Of a stretch of 64,000 nt of DNA, positions 23,546 to 35,989 are shown in pieces. Under the pieces are notes generated by a model that saw nothing but the letters and a program-made list of their open reading frames with translations, was not told where the DNA came from and searched no databases. Position 1 is the stretch's first letter. The number at the start of each line of letters is the position of its first letter. The stretch is from NCBI RefSeq assembly GCF_021730395.1, contig NC_069373.1:10248001-10312000 (forward strand). Reading direction: 5' to 3'. The DNA comes from Mercenaria mercenaria. Taxonomy: Eukaryota; Mollusca; Bivalvia; Venerida; Veneridae. The translations under genes and the position numbers were made by a program.

Positions 23546-26500
23546 CCTCAGACAGCTTAGCAGGCGCCTAAGGTTGCTTGGTCTTAGAAGACACAATATG
23601 CCAGGAAATGAAGGCACAGTTATTGAAGTTATCCGTGTAAGTTAAAAGTTGAATGTGTCTTTTGTATTTACGTTTATTTATCGTCGCCACTGGGAGTCCT
23701 ATATGGGTGACTGACTACTCAGCTCATTGTCATTATGGTCAGTTTGTCTCAGTTTATTGCACATAACAATTATATACCCACGACCTTTGTGGTCGAGCGG
23801 CGAGAGTCACTTCAAATCTTTGCTATATGTTTGAGCACTGCTACCGACTACTGCTCTTTATGTGAAAAAGTAAGCAATATCTTACGGAAGAGTGGTGTCT
23901 GGTTCGGGTGTTTCCCAGGGGTGATAGTCTGCAAAACTATTTTAAAACTGGCCCTAAAGGCCAAAAAACACGAACATTTAATATCATGGAATTGATAATT
24001 ACAATGTGACGCAGGATAAAGGTACCGTCAAGTATTAATGGCCGTAACCTTACGTTGCATTTGGTGTGCACTTGCATACGTGTAGGCATTATATTTCCTT
24101 CTGAATGTTTGCATTTACAGTATGTTTAATTGACACTGAAGGGGTTAATGTTGATTCATTTTAGGACGCATTAACTATATTTGTTTATTATTTTTAGACC
24201 GTTTAGAAACACGACCGTGCTTCTGTAGTAGGTAAAATGTTTCTTTCAGTCTTCGCATTACAGTAGTATGGAAACTATTTTAACCTTTTGAATTATTTAT
24301 GTCATAGCGTGAAATTGAGGGAAGCGGCTCCTCACTCGGATACAGAGCTATGACTCGACGTCTGCTGTCTTCGCACGGCATAGTTGCTTCAAGGTAAGGA
24401 TTATTTAAAAACAAAAACACAAAAAAACTACAAAAAAACAAACAAACAAACAATGATATCATAAGCGGAAAGCGATGTTTTAATGTCAGCTAGGGAAATT
24501 AATGTTACAGGTGCATGCGTACACGTAGTAATTATCAAATAAAGCAGTACTTGACCCTGGTTAGAGGGACAACATGTGATGCAGAGACGTGCCTTCGGTT
24601 CGGCTACGTTTGGTAGCTTGGTTATCCATCATGGAGTTTTAGTTTTCCTTTTCGTGCCTAAAACGTGCAAATGAATAAGAACAAAGTAAAATGATGAAAA
24701 CATGTTTTGGAAAACATGAATTTTCCCGACATTTTAAAAGGAATATCAGTTAGAAGCTACTTTTTGTTTAAATTCTGTAGCTTTATGTACATGTTTTTTT
24801 TTTTGTTTTGTTTTTTATAAATATGCATTTTTACTAAATCAATGTATCAAAAACTTAGCAAAACGGTATAAAACATTTGTACCCCGGAGGTGTACAGATG
24901 AAAACTTCAAACCATCCTTCAAACGTACTAAAAATAAATGTTTTCATTTAGTCTAGATAAGGCACTGTATGGCAGTTTAAACTAAATGATAATGAATGAA
25001 TTAATGTTGAACGTACTTTAACCTCAACGTAGCCGTGAGTAGCTATTAATAAGAGTTACGTACGTTGTCGTCCTTTAACGTACGTTCCCCAGTACTAATT
25101 AACTATGACAACCACTACGTTAAAGTATGTTGTACTATGTTACCCACTACTCCCAAGTACATTATAGAACGATCAAATAGGCTAAACTTCGTGCACGGTA
25201 GATTCAAGTACATTTTAACTCGGAAATTACCGTTGGTGTTTAGCACGTTAACTACGTTATTAACGGCTAAAAAGAACCAGACACATACAATATAACTGAA
25301 TAAAAACATTTGTTTTAATACGAAAAGGACCAATAAAAATGTAATTGTAGTGGAATATGAAGGATTTTATATTCAAGAAACGGAATAATATCGCCCCTTA
25401 TGTTGATAAAGCTCTAAAAGACATAATCTGTTCATATTACATTTTCTGAAAATTAATTACCATCCAAAACACTTACAAGTACTGCGACAGGCACATTTTG
25501 CAAAAATGCACCCTGTGTAGAGCTTTCAACTACCCATGTTTTGTCTGCATTCTGTTAAATAACACCAGTGTATCAGCGATATCAAAAATCCAGGCATTTC
25601 AATACAAGTGCATGTGACGATTCTACAGTTCAATAAAGCCTGGATAAAGATACGTTAAAATGATATACATTTCCCTCTTTTCAATTGTTTGGCAAAATTT
25701 CATTATATACTGAACATTTTTTGTAAGACAAACGGTGGCTGCAGTTCAAAGAGAACTTGATCCAGAAGGTGTCCGACTTCGGCAACATCGCCAGTTCACA
25801 CGTAGAATCTACATCAATAAAGGACCCAATTACTTGGTGCATATCGATGGATACGATAAGCTGAAGCCGTACGGTTTTCCCATCCACGGGGCAATATGTG
25901 GGTAAGTTCCTTAGGCATTTCAGTATATATATGTTTTATAGCAGTATAAACTTGTGTACAGGTTTATACAGAAGAATCCCGAAATATCTTCATTCTGTTG
26001 GGCATAAAATGACTTATAAACAAACCTCGTTGGCTCGAACCGATTCTGTTTGGGTACATATTTAACATAATATAATATAAAGTGTAGTATTTCATGTTGA
26101 TGGTAGTATGTAACAGACCATTGAGATTCAAGTTTATATTTTCCGAAATCGTCTCACCCAATTTCTATACTCAACAAAATTTCTAATCGGTCACTTTCTT
26201 AAATCTACAAATGCGACATTTTTAAAGAGTGGTGGCTTAATTCCAGAAATCGTTGATAAAATGCAATGTATATAAAAACTGATTGCAATCAAACTGAGAA
26301 TATCCGATCTTAAAATTGAGTACTTTGCCTTCTTTGCACAATGAAAATGTTTAATACAATTTTCAGCAGTGTGGCCTTCTACTTTTCAATAAAATACTGG
26401 TTGACCAATTATAAATTTTGTTGAGGGTATGACACAGTTTCTTTAACTTTTTCCACTTCAGATTTTCTAGAAAAATACTTTGGCTGAAAGTTGCCAGATC

Positions 26501-26596
26501 TAACAACGATCCAAAAGTTGTAGCGACCTTCTTTCTGGAGTATTTAAATGCTATAAATGGTGAGATACAAGTCATGAAGTACTCGTACTACGGTAC

Positions 26597-26790
26597 AGTT
26601 TAGCCTAAAGTGCCGGCCGATCAACCCGTACGTTGTGGGTTCGAATCTTACCAGGTGGCTACCTCGCCTCATAATAATATAACAGTACATATACTGTTTA
26701 AGCAGGAAGCGCACTGGAAAGTGACTCTATAAGCCACAAGCTTTCTTCACAATCGAGCTATAAACATTTGGCTGGCAGACTTACTTAGAA
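26597..26790 (+). mobile_element. tRNA-derived SINE, copy 2 of the 12,160 family
   Basis: Contains a B-box-like GTGGGTTCGAATCTT at about 26,635 and the family tail AAGCTTTCTTCACAATCGAG. It lies between two exon blocks of the integrase-core gene, where a coding block is expected. Confidence 0.6.
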
Positions 26791-27132
26791 TGTCTGTCTT
26801 AGTCTTTTGCTGTAGTTGATTAAAGTTTGTTCTCTAATTCAGTTTCAATAATGTTAGGTTATACCTGTATTACCTTTATTTTACAATACACAAGATGACT
26901 ACTTTTAAGACACACCTTGTCGCAAAAGCAATGTTTCTAAATTTTTTATTTCCGGCGAGAACCGTTCCCAAAAACAAGTATTAAAGTTTCAGTTAATTCT
27001 AAATCTATTTTTCACTACAGCGTATAGAGCGTTGGTGGCTGTCAAACAGACAAGGTGGATGTCAGTACTGGATAGATCTCTTTAAAGATATGGAAAACGC
27101 TGGACTTCTCTCAACAAGTGACGAACTACACA

Positions 27133-27210
27133 TCGAGGGCTTAGAGCGAAACTGGTCTATCTGTATATAGAAATAGAAGCAGATAGACCAGTTTCGCTCT
27201 AAGCCCTCGA
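27133..27210. repeat. Perfect 31-bp inverted repeat, 16-nt loop
   Basis: 27,133-27,163 (starting TCGAGGGCTTAGAGCG) is the exact reverse complement of 27,180-27,210. The left arm is the 3' end of an integrase-core exon block, so the right arm is an inverted duplicate of coding sequence. Confidence 0.95.
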
Positions 27211-27789
27211 CATGTGAGCATATAAAGCCAATATCAATTAACTGATATATTACCAGAAACTTTTCAATTGGAATTGGACCATTTCATATTAGGACATCAG
27301 CTGTCTGTCACGAAAGATGGCCAGTATAGTTTTAATCAAACGTGCAACTTACTGGACTATGCTACATGTCTTTTAAATTGATTTTGTCCTGCCCTCATAA
27401 AAGATGTAGCACAAAATCGGCCTGCCGAAAAAGTTCTTGCGTTTTACGTGCTCTCTGGCATGTCTAATAAAGCTACATGTATATTATCACTTCTGCCTGA
27501 AATTTTGAAATCCGTTGCTTTATCAAATTTTTGCATTGAAACCGTCGCCATGCTACTGGAAATGAAAACGAATTATCAATTTATAGGTATTTATCCAGAA
27601 ACAACGAAGTATATCCTATTTTTCACTATTACAGCACTTCAGTATGGTGTTCATATGAAAGGATTTTATCCACATCTTGTAAACATCAGGGCCGTCGCAC
27701 AAACAATTTAGATTGTTTCCATATAAACCATGCATTTTAACCAATCAAAGTGCACGATTTTCTTGGCTTTCATAAAAACCGTTCGTTCG

Positions 27790-28342
27790 TCCGACACATT
27801 CATTTCCGATCCGTTGGTATCTTAAGCGCCCTTTGACTTAGAATCTTCTTATTTCACAGGGTAATTCATCTTATGGATTAGAGGAACTGTATTGATTTTG
27901 TGGTTGTTGGGTCAAAGGTCAAGGTCACAGGGACCGCGATAGTAAAAACCGTTTCCGATCAATATCTTGAGAACCCTTCGACTTCGAACCTTCTTATTTC
28001 ACAGATTGATTGTCTTATGAAGTAGAGGAACCCTACTGATTTGGGGTTTGCTGGGTTAAAGGTCAGATTCTCAGGGCCTTGATGATAAAACCCGTTCTGG
28101 TTAGTATCTAGAGAACCATTTGTGCTTAAGCTCCATATTTCACTTGATGATTGGTCTTATGAGGTGGATAATCCGTTTTGAATATAGAGTAGATGGGTCA
28201 AAGATCAAGGTCTCAGGGGTCCTCCCAGTAAAACCTGTTTCCAAACAATATGTAGACAATCCTTTGTTGAAACCGAAACCATCTTTCGGGGTGGGTGGGT
28301 GTGGGGTGCATTTGTCACCCACTGTGACATTTCTCGTTTTTA
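27790..28342 (-). mobile_element. HINE/pearl-like element, C-like family, ~3 monomers
   Basis: On the minus strand it begins near 28,342 with ACGAGAAATGTCAC, then GTGGGTGACAAATGCACCCC. Three monomers of about 160 bp follow, marked by CTTATTTCACAG-like and GTCAAAGGTCAAGGTC-like blocks. The 3' end on the left (near 27,790, GTTCGTCCGAC) lacks a clear hairpin and may be truncated. Confidence 0.6.
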
Positions 28343-28661
28343 AGTATTGTTAGGTGAAAATATTGTTAAATCTGTCTTTTAACATATTGACATTGGTGGC
28401 AAGAGGTAGAGGCCTTACCACTCTACATCATATATCGTTAAAGTTAGTTTTGCTTATTCTTATTCAAGTTAGTGTAAAGTTAGTAAAACCATAATATTAT
28501 ATTTTCCACCAAATACACAATGACTTTTAGCCACAAATAACAACACTTTTAGACCACTACATGCAGTTACCTACTACATGCAGTTACCTACAACATTGGT
28601 ATACGGAAAATCCATTTTACATTTGTATGTTTTATAAATTGCTCCACTGTATTTTATATAT

Positions 28662-28664
<3 letters not shown>

Positions 28665-28738
<74 letters not shown>
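28665..28738. repeat. (AT)n microsatellite, ~37 units
   Basis: Uninterrupted AT dinucleotides next to a MITE that targets TA. Length in the assembly may not be exact. Confidence 0.97.
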
Positions 28739-28739
<1 letters not shown>

Positions 28740-28742
<3 letters not shown>

Positions 28743-28918
28743 TCAAACCTGTGTTAACGGCCACCTCTGAATAGAGACCACCTGGCTCCAAAGACCACAT
28801 GTTTTGTTTCCCATTCTAACATTTACAGTGTCTTTTTAACCTGTGAATAAAGACCACCTCTCAATAAAGACCAAATTTTGGCTTTCCCAAGGGTGGTCTT
28901 TATAGACAGGTTTGACTG
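28740..28918. mobile_element. MITE of Tc1/mariner-pogo type, 179 bp
   Basis: The left end CAGTCAAACCTGTGTTAACG and the inverted right end CAGTCAAACCTGTCTATAAA are terminal inverted repeats, with AAGACCACC-type motifs repeated inside. It sits in the TA microsatellite with TA on both sides. No coding sequence. Confidence 0.85.
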
Positions 28919-29307
28919 TATATATATTTATATGCATCTGTACACTGTCAGATTTTCTGAGCGATATCCTTCATTAAATTTCATTTCTATTTATCAGAGA
29001 ATGCGTGCGTTTCTGCTTCATTGACATAATACGTACAGAAAGAGCTTGACCGAGTGCGAATGGAATGGAATCAACATGCAATATGGAGAAATGGACCTGA
29101 AGACTCCCCAAGCGGGAAACCAGACCTCATGTACTATATGCCCGAATTGTTTGGTAAATTGAGTAGGCCTATACTTTTTTTTTAAAGTGAGAAGTTTCAA
29201 GGGTGATATGGTATACGAATGCTAAGGATACATTTTGTAATAACTTACTGGCACTTTGTTTCATCTTGCGTCTGTACTTGGAATAACTATGATCGTATGG
29301 ATAATTT

Positions 29308-29353
29308 GTTTTGGGTTTAACACCGTTTTTCAACAGTATTTCAGTTATGTAAC
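29308..29353 (-). mobile_element. SINE 3' tail fragment (38,531 family)
   Basis: The minus strand reads CATAACTGAAATACTGTTGA, then AAAACGGTGTTAAACCCAAA, the same tail as at 38,770-38,816. Only the tail remains. Confidence 0.75.
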
Positions 29354-29467
29354 GGCCGGTGTAATGAAGTATTTCATAATACTATGACCGGGGGGTCACT
29401 TTTTCTATAGAATAATGACCGGGGGGTCATTATTCTTTGGGGGTCGAAATACTTCATTACACCGGCC
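29354..29467. mobile_element. MITE, 114 bp, perfect 22-bp terminal inverted repeats
   Basis: The left arm starts GGCCGGTGTAATGAAGTA and the right arm is its exact reverse complement over 22 bp. A second palindrome (AATGACCGGGGGGTCATT) lies inside. It sits exactly between a SINE tail and a FLYWCH-type coding fragment. Confidence 0.85.
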
Positions 29468-29632
29468 ACCTCGTTTACTTCCCGACTCTACTACTTCATA
29501 CGTTATGAGAACGTCTTCTGGAACGATGTTATCCAGTGGAAGTTCTTGAAGAGACTCATCCATGGGTTCTTCTGGTCTTTCAAAATCACGGTCCCATATA
29601 TCAAACGTTCTGTCTTCTACCGTGACAGAGCT
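29468..29632 (-). pseudogene. FLYWCH/MULE-type transposon protein fragment
   Basis: The minus-strand frame reads TVEDRTFDIWDRDFERP, then EEPMDESLQELPLDNIVPED and VLITYEVVESGSKRGG. An acidic stretch followed by a TYEVVE-x-GS-x-RG motif is what precedes the FLYWCH zinc finger in many invertebrate MULE-type transposon proteins. The frame is cut by the MITE at 29,467 just where the finger should begin, and no finger is seen beyond. Family assignment is from memory and moderate. Confidence 0.45.
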
Positions 29633-30984
29633 GCTTCAACGTCAGCGTTAGTATCCTTGCCTTCCTTTGTTCTGACGACGTATGTCGTTGACAGTCCCTG
29701 ATCACAAATTACTGACACCAGATTATTAAATTGATTCGTTTCTTTCTTCATATTATAAAATAGTTTACAAAGCCTATATAAAGGTGCCTCTTAATTCCAT
29801 AATTTATTTATGCGTATATATATATTTTTTGTATTTGAAAATTGATTTAGTATTTTTGTTTCAAAATGAATTTTAAATATATTAATGGTGTATTACATGA
29901 TTGTGTCATCTTCTTTAAATCAAAATCATCATATCCTTTTATAATATTTGAATATTTATTGAAATCTGAATTTATTATGCATGCATTTGTTACTTAAATT
30001 ATGAAAACATATTTTAACTTTTTAAATTTATACTTCAATAATTTTTAGCTATACACATTGAGCGATAGACATTAAAAGGTGCGATATACTATGTATTGTT
30101 ATTTTGACGAAACCTCCTTGTGCCTACTATATAAATTAAGTTAGACGAACTCTGTGAATGGAATTACAGAGGTTTCGTCACACTACCGGCGTTTTACCAG
30201 AAGTTCACAACCAAACCAGTTTTGCAATTGCTTTGTCTACTGTAGTTTGGCAGATTTCCTTAACAGTTACGAAGGTAAGTGACAGTGTGCTAAATGGGGC
30301 AACTTGTATCTGCTGGAGTTTATCATAGCCGGTGCGCCCGGCTACCTAACTGCTAGACAAGCTTACTGTCGCTGTGTGGCTGCTTTTTAATTTCTGACCT
30401 TTGCAGCCCGTTACAATAACCTTAGGACTGCCAGCACATATTTATGCAATCTCGCCAGGCATATGTATGTTTTTGACAACACAGAAAATGACGTCACTCG
30501 ACCTTCAGCTATTTCCGGAAGTAAATAAAATGAAAGTAGAAATGCTAAACTTGAAAACGAAAGCCCCATTTTGATTCGTAGATAATCAGGGGTCACGCGC
30601 AGGGGTCACCCCGTCTAAATGTATGCGCGTGGACTTCTTTTTTCTTTTTTTTTTTTTTTGCTATTGGGGGAGCCAATTTTCAGCACTTTATTACGAATTG
30701 AAATTACCTGGGCTTTAGTACAGCATGTCAGCTTTTAATCTATGAAAAAATATTTGAGCTCTGGATAAACAGAAATCCCAAAGGGGTCCGTAACGGACCA
30801 AAGGTACATTGATAATTTTGGAACTTCATCAAATCGCTCAAAATGTCATTTTTGATGTTGTCTGAGAGTGTCAGTATATGTCTCATATGTAAGATATAAC
30901 CGTACTTGAAAGCTGCAGACCTAGACATTTCAGAAATATTTTCAAAATAAGTTTCGTGTAATAAATGTTGTTTCTACGGAAGCG
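29633..30984. other. No gene recognised
   Basis: AT-rich. A short inverted pair TGACGAAACCTC / GAGGTTTCGTCA bounds 30,105-30,180 and may be a tiny MITE. Nothing else supported. Confidence 0.4.
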
Positions 30985-31037
30985 TGAAAGGGCCATCAGA
31001 CGCTAATACGTTTTAGTACGTTAAGGCTGCGGAAAGG
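30985..31037 (+). repeat. Short dispersed repeat, copy 2 (with 21,592-21,632)
   Basis: GCGTGAAAGGGCCATCAGAC, then AATACGTTTTAGTACGTTAA and GGAAAGGATATA, as on the minus strand near 21.6 kb. Confidence 0.6.
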
Positions 31038-31283
31038 ATATAAAACAAACTGTATATGTCGGATAAGTTCGACTACCTAACTGCTGACAATTTCAAACGA
31101 AGACGTCTTGCCTGTTTCTGGCCATTTTTCTATTTTGGAAGTGGATATTCTTATGGTCCCGTATGAATAGCCTCGCAGGCTATTCTTACGGCTCTCCTGT
31201 GAGAATAGTGAAAATCCTCCAGGTGTCTATTCCTACGGCTGTCCCTAGTCGAACTAATCCGACGTATACAGTTTGTTTTATAT
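31038..31283. mobile_element. MITE, ~246 bp, 38-bp inverted ends
   Basis: The left end starts ATATAAAACAAACTGTATAT and the right end is its near-perfect inversion. TA lies at both borders. An inner palindrome GAATAGCCTCGCAGGCTATTC-like sequence sits at about 31,165. Confidence 0.8.
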
Positions 31284-32399
31284 TGTGACAGTCAAACTGT
31301 AACGTCCGACCAAAAGATTCCAAAAACCGAGTGGAAATTGAGTTTTATAAAATTTGCATTTTGACACCAAATTTTGACATTTTTCTGCTCTTTACTTGTA
31401 ATAGCAACCCCAGCTTAATCCAATAATCAATTAACTGATAGGGATTTTCTAAGGGTCATTAGGATTATTAATTAGCTAAATAATTTAAACCATTTTATCA
31501 TTAATCATTTACATAAAAATGATACCAAATAAATCAGATGAATTATTTTTCAAAAGCTGCAAATTTGAAGAAAATCCATTAACAAGAAGTTTGTTAATTA
31601 ATTCATTCCAACTATTGGTAATAATCGGTATTTTTCATGCCTGCGCGAGCGGCTATTGTGATGAACACGTGTTTATGACGGGGTGTGTTTTCATTGAAAG
31701 ATGCGGTAACCTTGCCATTTATGAATATTTATGAGGTAATATAATCCAAACAGAGAAAAGAATGACTTGGGTTAAAACATGCGATAAACCAATGACAGCT
31801 TTGGATGTAGAACGCTTGACATATTTTATCGGCAAAATTATTTAAGCTCCGCCTTTACAAATGATGATATACGTACGTCATAATTGACGAAATCCAAGCT
31901 AACGCCAAAGAAATGAAAATCGTGTTTCACGGACTGAATTAATATTAGACATCTACATGAAAAATATTCAACAGTTATCGTAGTGTCAAAGTTATATTTG
32001 TAGCAAAAACTTCGGAATGGTGAAAAAGTGACGGAACATTCGCGATAATTTCCAAGAATTTTGAAATCATGAGTGACGGTCCCGATTAAAATAACAACAA
32101 CAACAACAAAACTAAACAAAGAAATTATCCACAACCTCCTTTATATTTTATAATCCAACACCGCTTATAACTAATCTGTAAACACCTATTTACCCCTGTC
32201 GAGTGTTGTTTATTGCATTATATAACAAAGCGAGGTGTTGATTACATTATCTTTCACCACCCCAAAAACAACAAAAACATTTTCTTTTATCTTTTACTTT
32301 TAATACTGTAACATATTAAAATTCTTTAACAACTGTTTCTCTGACAGCGCCGACCAGTCATACTCGGAAATCGATTGTTGGTTGTACCGATGTAGATGT
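31284..32399. other. No recognisable feature
   Basis: AT-rich; no splice-bounded coding block and no repeat shared in the window. Confidence 0.45.
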
Positions 32400-34007
32400 A
32401 GAATAACACAAAGAGCAAACATTTAAAATGCATGTCAGAATGTCTGTCTGCATGCCAGTAACAGAATGATATGAAAATTTATACAATAATTCAAATCTAA
32501 ATATAAAATTATCAACATGTCCTCTATACCCTAAAATCCGCTATACCCTAAAGTATTGTACCTATGACAAAATTGTCAGATTTCATTGTTGGTGTTTATT
32601 TTTCTTGCGCTTATTAAAACTGAGATCTCGGATATTCTCGTTTACAACGGTCTTTCAAATTTTCACCAACATGGGTAGGTTGCTCCACACGTGGTAGTTT
32701 ATTAATTACAATTTTCCCCTTTGTATATCGTTTGATAAACATAAGGTCTATATTAAATTAAAAAAATGTATCATTACACGTATAACAGACAACATTTCTG
32801 AAGCGACAGTTCCATATAGATCTTTAAACGGAGGCTGATAACATTTCCCGATCGGGTTTTCGAAATGAAAACTAATATTTCTTGAAAAATAATGAAGATG
32901 TTTCTTTCAAACCTGGTCCATTTATTAAGCATAACATATCATGCATATTAAGATAGAAATAACTTTGTTGCCTTCAGTTTTGTTAGAATTACTTCCTTTT
33001 TTCAGATTTTTATGATGCATAATTTTGAAGTCCAAAAATTGCATGCAAATTTTATTATGTTTAAAACAGAAAAGGGTTTAATGGCTTTCTATTGCTCCAG
33101 ACATGTGCGCCAGTACCTTTTCTTCTATATATTTAGGGTTAATACTTTGTTTCTAGTGCAGATACAGTGCTTTAGGGTATAGCGGATAGCTAACATATTT
33201 TTCCAGTTCTCCAATTCAAAGAAATGAAATTTAGTAGTTTTTTTCTGTACTGGTACTGATGATAAACCCGAACAGAAAATGAGGTTTTTTACCTGTAACT
33301 TTTTTATTTCTGCAAATTGTAATCAATGGTCGGTATCAAAATAAAGCTTAACCTTTGCTGAAACTTTACATAATTAAAATTTATATTTAGTAAGCAAACT
33401 CACATGAAGTGAGGCCCTGAAAGGGGTATGTAAAATGGGGACTGTATGAACGTTGACTGATGATAAATTCGAACACTTTGTCATTTACAAAATTTTCTTG
33501 GTATTATTATATTGAAACTTTCCCCAAAAAGCTGCAACAGTCATTCCTGATCAAGTAATGAAAAGTTACCAAATGTCAGGCCTTCATGTTTCGACAGTGA
33601 GCATGCGCAAAAAACACCCTCTTTCCCAGTAATTTTGGATAAATATTTTTTATACAAATAAATGTTAGTCATTTATTTATACAGAATATTTACCAATTTT
33701 GTTTTTGTTTACACCAGTTGGTGTTTTAAGTGGAAACTATTAGATGGTGTGTTCAATTTTATAAATAACCGATTGCAATCGAATAATTCCAAGGTGGTCG
33801 ACTTTATCATCTGTCCGGGTTTATCATCAGTACCAGTATATCGGACAGAAGACCACTATATTTTTCAAATCATTCAACTTTTAATAGAAATTTGTGTTTT
33901 TTCTCTCCATGCCATTGTTTACAAATGCGCTGTTTTAGGGTGTACAGGATAGCTTTGGTCATTTTTTCCATTATTAGTTTAAAAATCCGCATCTAAAGAA
34001 ACTTCCC

Positions 34008-34240
34008 AATATTTTTATGTTCCCGAAGGGAGGCATATTAGTTTTCAACTGTCCGTTTTTCACAACGTTAAGTTTTTGCATGAAGGCACTTGAGAACCAC
34101 TGCACCCGGGACCTTCAAACTTCTCATGCTGATAGTACTTATTGAGTACACAATCCCTACTGACTTTGGGGTCACCAGGTCAAAGGCAAAGGCGCTGTGG
34201 GGGGCATTCGTCACCATTAGTGACAGCTCTTGTTTGGAAA
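34008..34240 (-). mobile_element. HINE/pearl-like element, family C, compact copy
   Basis: On the minus strand it begins ACAAGAGCTGTCACTAATGG, then TGACGAATGCCCCCC, holds one monomer, and ends with a hairpin region ATGCCTCCCTTCGGGAACAT followed by AAAAA. Confidence 0.7.
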
Positions 34241-34732
34241 AATGGAAAAATATTGTAAATTGGCTTAGCCAAGTATGTTACCCACTATAAATAAAGTCGT
34301 TATTATTATTATTACTATAAATCAGAATAATAATGTATTACCTTTTCAAAAACATTCAGCTTTTTAAATTTCTATCAAATACTTTTCAATCACTGATGTT
34401 TTTTACATGCACACTGATTTAGTCAGTAGGGGATAGCTTCAATTTTCATTTGATGACATATGAAGTTCAAAAATAACACAAAAAGCAAACAATTAAAATG
34501 TACAGTGTCAGAGTGTCTGTTTGCATGCCAGTAAAAGAATGATATGACAATTTATACAAGTCTAAAGTTTATTAAGCTATCCTATATACCCAAAAATCCG
34601 CTATACCGCACTGTATATTAACAATTTTTTTACAACTTTTAAACATTTCTCCATAAGTTAGAAGTGAGAGCACAGTAAAATGTATACATTTATGTACTAG
34701 TGCAATAACTTAGAGCATTAGCCATTGAATCC

Positions 34733-35989
34733 TTTTTAGCTCGACCATTCGAAGAATAAGTAGAGCTATCCTACTCACCACGGCGTCTGCGTCACACCCT
34801 GGTTAAGTTTTTCGTACCAGTCCACATTTTGACAAAGTCTTTTGAGATAAAGCATTGAAACTTTCAACACTTGTTTACCATCACCATGTCCAGTTATAGG
34901 CAAGAGTACATAACTCTGTCAAGCATTTTGACTGAATTATGGCCCATTTTGACTTAGAAATCTTGGTTAAGTTTTTCGTACCAGTTCATATTTTGACAAA
35001 GTCTTTTGAGATAAAGCTTTGAAACTTTCAACACTTGTTTACCATCACCATGTCCAGTTGTAGGCAAGAGTACATAACTCCATCAAGCATTTTGGTTGAA
35101 TTATTGCCCCTTTTTGACTTAGAAATCTTAGTTAAGTTTTTCGTACCAGTCTACATTTTGACAAAGTCTTTTGAGATAAAGCTTTGAAACTTTCAACACT
35201 TGTTTACCATCACCATGTCCAGTTGTAGGCAAGAGTACATAACTCCATCAAGCATTTTGGCTGAATTATGGCCCCTTCTGACTTAGAAATCTTGGTTAAG
35301 TTTTTCGTACCAGTTTATATTTTGTGTAAAGTGTTTGACATATGGCTTTGAAACTTTTATATCTTGTTTAGTATTATAGTCTCAATCAATAGGCAAGAGT
35401 ACATAACTCTGTCATCTTTTTTGGCTGAATTATGGCCCTTTTTGAACTTGGAAATTGGTTCTGTTTTCGTTTATGTCCGTGTTTTGTCAAGACTATTTGA
35501 CATATGGCTTTTAAACTTTAAACACTTGTTTATCATTATGATTTCCTTCTGTAGGCAAGAGTACCTAACCCTGACAACTATTTTGGCTGAATTATGGCCC
35601 TTTTTGGACTTTGAAATTTTTGTCAAAACTATTTGAACTGTGGCTTTGAAACTTTTAACACTAGTATATCAACATGATTTCCATCTGTAGGCAAGTGTAC
35701 ATAACTCTTTCAACTATTTTGACTTTAAATATGACCCTTTTTGGACTTGGAAATTATATAAAAAATTTTATACAAGTCCATTTTTTGCCTAACATATAAC
35801 TATACATATTTGCCATCATGGTCACACATTGCCATTTAGTGCAAGACTAATGGAAATCCACAAATACAGGAACATTTTTTGTTTAATCCATTTTTTTCTT
35901 TTGTCTGAAAATCTATGGAAATATTTTGACCCCATTCTTCAATCAATTCTTTGAATAGTCGAGCGCGCTGTCATCTGACAGCTCTTGTT
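34733..35989 (-). mobile_element. HINE/pearl-like element, family A, ~7 monomers
   Basis: On the minus strand it begins at 35,989 with ACAAGAGCTGTCAGATGACA, then GCGCGCTCGACTATTC, and ends near 34,733 with the family A terminal motif GGTCGAGCTAAAAA. Monomers of 164-165 bp repeat (GGTTAAGTTTTTCGTACCAG at 34,801, 34,965 and about 35,130), with more decayed units nearer the 5' core. It splits the MITE complex. Confidence 0.85.

Larger units (their letters stand above)
23546..29153 (+). pseudogene. Integrase-core (rve-type) domain gene, exon blocks, probably not intact
   Basis: Exon-like blocks with splice sites and compatible phases lie at 23,546-23,636 (LRQLSRRLRLLGLRR), 24,308-24,393 (SLGYRAMTRRLLSSHGIVAS), 25,728-25,901 (GPNYLVHIDGYDKLKPYGFP), 26,462-26,559 (FSRKILWLKVARSNNDPKVV), 27,021-27,170 (RIERWWLSNRQGGCQYWIDL) and 29,039-29,153 (ELDRVRMEWNQHAIW). 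The order matches an intron-bearing animal family with an N-terminal helix-turn-helix-like region and an integrase-like catalytic core, often annotated only as integrase core domain-containing. The block that should hold the middle of the core between 26,560 and 27,020 was not found, and a SINE lies there. Between the last two blocks are a 31-bp inverted duplication, a HINE-like element and a MITE. No LTRs, gag or reverse transcriptase are nearby. The family could be a domesticated transposase gene or a DNA transposon; which one is not known to me. Confidence 0.75.

Noticed and set aside
27386-27711. About 108-codon plus-strand ORF downstream of the integrase-core exon
   Set aside because: Reads partly protein-like, but I recognise no family, it has no splice sites, and it lies amid repeats. 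Kept as unproven.
32660-32680. RPS23 exon 1 at AACATGG followed by GTAGGT
   Set aside because: The splice phase would fit, but it lies inside a MITE 9 kb upstream with no pyrimidine-rich ribosomal-protein-type leader.
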